This document shows positions 5,678-6,922 of a stretch of DNA of 6,922 bases, one piece after another. Below the pieces are notes generated by a model. It saw only the letters and a program-made list of their open reading frames with translations. It made no database searches and was not told where the DNA came from. This DNA comes from Candidatus Aenigmatarchaeota archaeon (lineage in GTDB: Archaea > Aenigmatarchaeota > Aenigmatarchaeia > QMZP01 > JAFGSV01). The stretch is from the NCBI GenBank assembly GCA_030624445.1, contig JAUXKD010000020.1:1-6922 (forward strand). Direction: 5' to 3'. Position numbers and translations under genes: made by a program. Position 1 is the first letter of the stretch; the number at the start of each line of letters is the position of its first letter.

Positions 5678-6922
5678 TCAACCAGCAGCAGACTCCTCAA
5701 CAAGTGCCATTACCCTTTCCGGACCCGTGTAATAGCCGTTGACTATTCTACTGACCTCCCTGTAGTCGAAAATCTTGTTGTCGCGCAGCCATTCCAGTAT
5801 TTTCTTCCTTCTTAGAATTTCCATCTGTACGCTTTCCTGTGTGAGTCCCCCCATTCTGGCAACGGACTCAAGGACCTTTGACTCACCCTTGGAGGAGAAT
5901 TTATCGTTGAGAGGTACCCATTCAAAAATATTAGTCGTTAAGGGAAGGTCCTTTTCAAGCCCGATCACCTCAACTATTTCGTTCGCCCTCCTCACATCCC
6001 TCCCTTTGACCTTCACCCTCTGCAAAAATATTATTATATCGACATTCTCTATGAGGGCCGGAGGAAGCGAGATGGGCGGCGTTATAAGCCTGTCCATCAG
6101 TTGTGAGATCGATGCGGCGTGTATCGTTGCAAGGGACGGGTGGCCCGTGGCAATCTGCTGGAACAGAACGAAGGCCTCTTTCCCCCTCACCTCACCGACC
6201 ACGAGGTAGTCAGGTCTCTGCCTCAGTGATGACTTGAGCAGATCGAAAAGCGTGACCTCTCCCATTTTTCCCTTCACCGAAAGCGGGGTTCTGGCAACCT
6301 CGGGAACCCAGTGCATGTGAGGCAGCCTGAGTTCCGGTGTGTCTTCGATAGAGACTATCTTGAGGTCGGGTTTTATGAACAGAGAAAGCGCGTTAAGCAG
6401 TGATGTCTTTCCCGTTGCGGTGCCTCCGGATATAAGGATGGTCTTCCCGTGCTCTATTGCCATCCAAAGGTACGCAAGCTGCATACTGTTCAATGTCTTG
6501 TAGTGGAGCATGTGTGTCGGGGTAAGCGGATAAAAGGTGAATTTCCTTATGGTGAAATTGGAACCCCTCCTGGCAATGTCCGTGCCCATGGTGCACTGTA
6601 CCCTGCTCCCGTCGGGCAGGGCGGCGTCGAGCAATGGCTCGGCAACCGATATGGACTTTCCACACCTCTGTGCCAACTTCAAGACAAACTCGTCCATCTG
6701 CTCTTTACTCTCGAACCAGAGATTGGTCCTTATGGATCCGAATTTCGGATTCCTGTGATAGACGTATAAGGGTATTTTCTCCCCGTCACAGGATATGTCC
6801 TCTATCTCGGGGTCTTTCATCAGCGTTTCTATCAGACCAAGCCCTATTATCTCCTTCTCTATGTAATACTGCAATGCAGCGGTTTTCGCCGGATTAATGC
6901 CTGTCATCTCCTTGAGCGTATC
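5678..6922 (-). CDS. Type IV pilus/archaellum-type secretion ATPase (FlaI/GspE-2 family), N-terminus outside window
   Basis: This cytoplasmic hexameric ATPase drives pilus or archaellum assembly through the TadC/FlaJ platform. The frame stays open to the right edge (five codons beyond the first visible Met at 6907), and archaeal relatives are usually about 500 residues or more, so roughly the first 100 or more residues are missing and that Met is not taken as the start. Counting from it, the visible part has the end of the N-terminal domain (1-125), Walker A GGTATGKT (161-168), the Asp box SIEDTPEL (186-193), Walker B with its Glu in YLVVGEVRG (234-242), and the His box GHPSLATIHA (255-264). 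All catalytic motifs are intact. A C-terminal helical region (345-409) follows. The TGA stop is one base before the tadC1 ATG. It could serve a pilus, an archaellum or a secretion system; the adjacent prepilin-like gene and paired TadC genes favour a pilus. Confidence 0.95.
   Translation of the reverse strand, partial: DTLKEMTGINPAKTAALQYYIEKEIIGLGLIETLMKDPEIEDISCDGEKIPLYVYHRNPKFGSIRTNLWFESKEQMDEFVLKLAQRCGKSISVAEPLLDAALPDGSRVQCTMGTDIARRGSNFTIRKFTFYPLTPTHMLHYKTLNSMQLAYLWMAIEHGKTILISGGTATGKTSLLNALSLFIKPDLKIVSIEDTPELRLPHMHWVPEVARTPLSVKGKMGEVTLFDLLKSSLRQRPDYLVVGEVRGKEAFVLFQQIATGHPSLATIHAASISQLMDRLITPPISLPPALIENVDIIIFLQRVKVKGRDVRRANEIVEVIGLEKDLPLTTNIFEWVPLNDKFSSKGESKVLESVARMGGLTQESVQMEILRRKKILEWLRDNKIFDYREVSRIVNGYYTGPERVMALVEESAAG

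Noticed and set aside
5677..5703. TTG start giving tadC1 nine more residues
   Set aside because: TTG is a weak start, the added residues overlap the ATPase coding end, and an ATG lies one base after the ATPase stop.
6905..6907. ATG at 6907 as the true start of the ATPase
   Set aside because: The frame stays open to the window edge, the preceding GGAG touches the ATG with no spacer, and relatives have a longer N-terminal domain.

Overview
The window looks archaeal. The ATPase is of the FlaI/GspE-2 kind, the pilin-like protein has a class III (KGQ..FE) signal peptide, the ribosome-binding sites are GGTG/GGTGA, and two genes have a TTTAAAAG TATA-like box and no ribosome-binding site. Codon choice and family resemblance do not place it further; a euryarchaeon or a DPANN lineage would both fit. 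Every supported gene is on the minus strand, so the window is read from its right end to its left end.

Region 1 (6922 down to 3378) is the 3' part of a type IV pilus (or archaellum-like) assembly operon. In transcription order it holds the C-terminal part of a secretion ATPase, two TadC/FlaJ-like platform proteins, and a small class III prepilin-like protein. Spacing is tight: 1 base between ATPase and tadC1, 3 bases between tadC1 and tadC2, and 19 bases before the pilin gene. The ATPase would power subunit insertion or extraction through the TadC platform, and the last gene supplies a pilus or accessory subunit. No prepilin peptidase is in view.

Region 2 (3315 down to 716) is a two-gene unit with its own promoter. 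It encodes a TrkA/RCK potassium-sensing regulatory protein and then, 2 bases later, a full-length membrane-bound ion-pumping pyrophosphatase (HppA). The pyrophosphatase has Ala at the position associated with K+ dependence, so both genes may be tied to cell potassium status and to building an ion gradient.

Region 3 (647 down to 1) is an unrecognised soluble protein, open to the left edge. It is preceded by a TATA-like box about 25 bases upstream of its ATG, which suggests a leaderless transcript. It is clearly more AT-rich than the neighbouring hppA.

The most interesting points are the same-frame TAG that separates the two TadC halves, with a strong Shine-Dalgarno sequence sitting on top of the GTG start; the two Glu residues in the ion-gate region of the pyrophosphatase; and the unrecognised gene at the left edge. 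I found no mobile element, CRISPR array, tRNA or rRNA.
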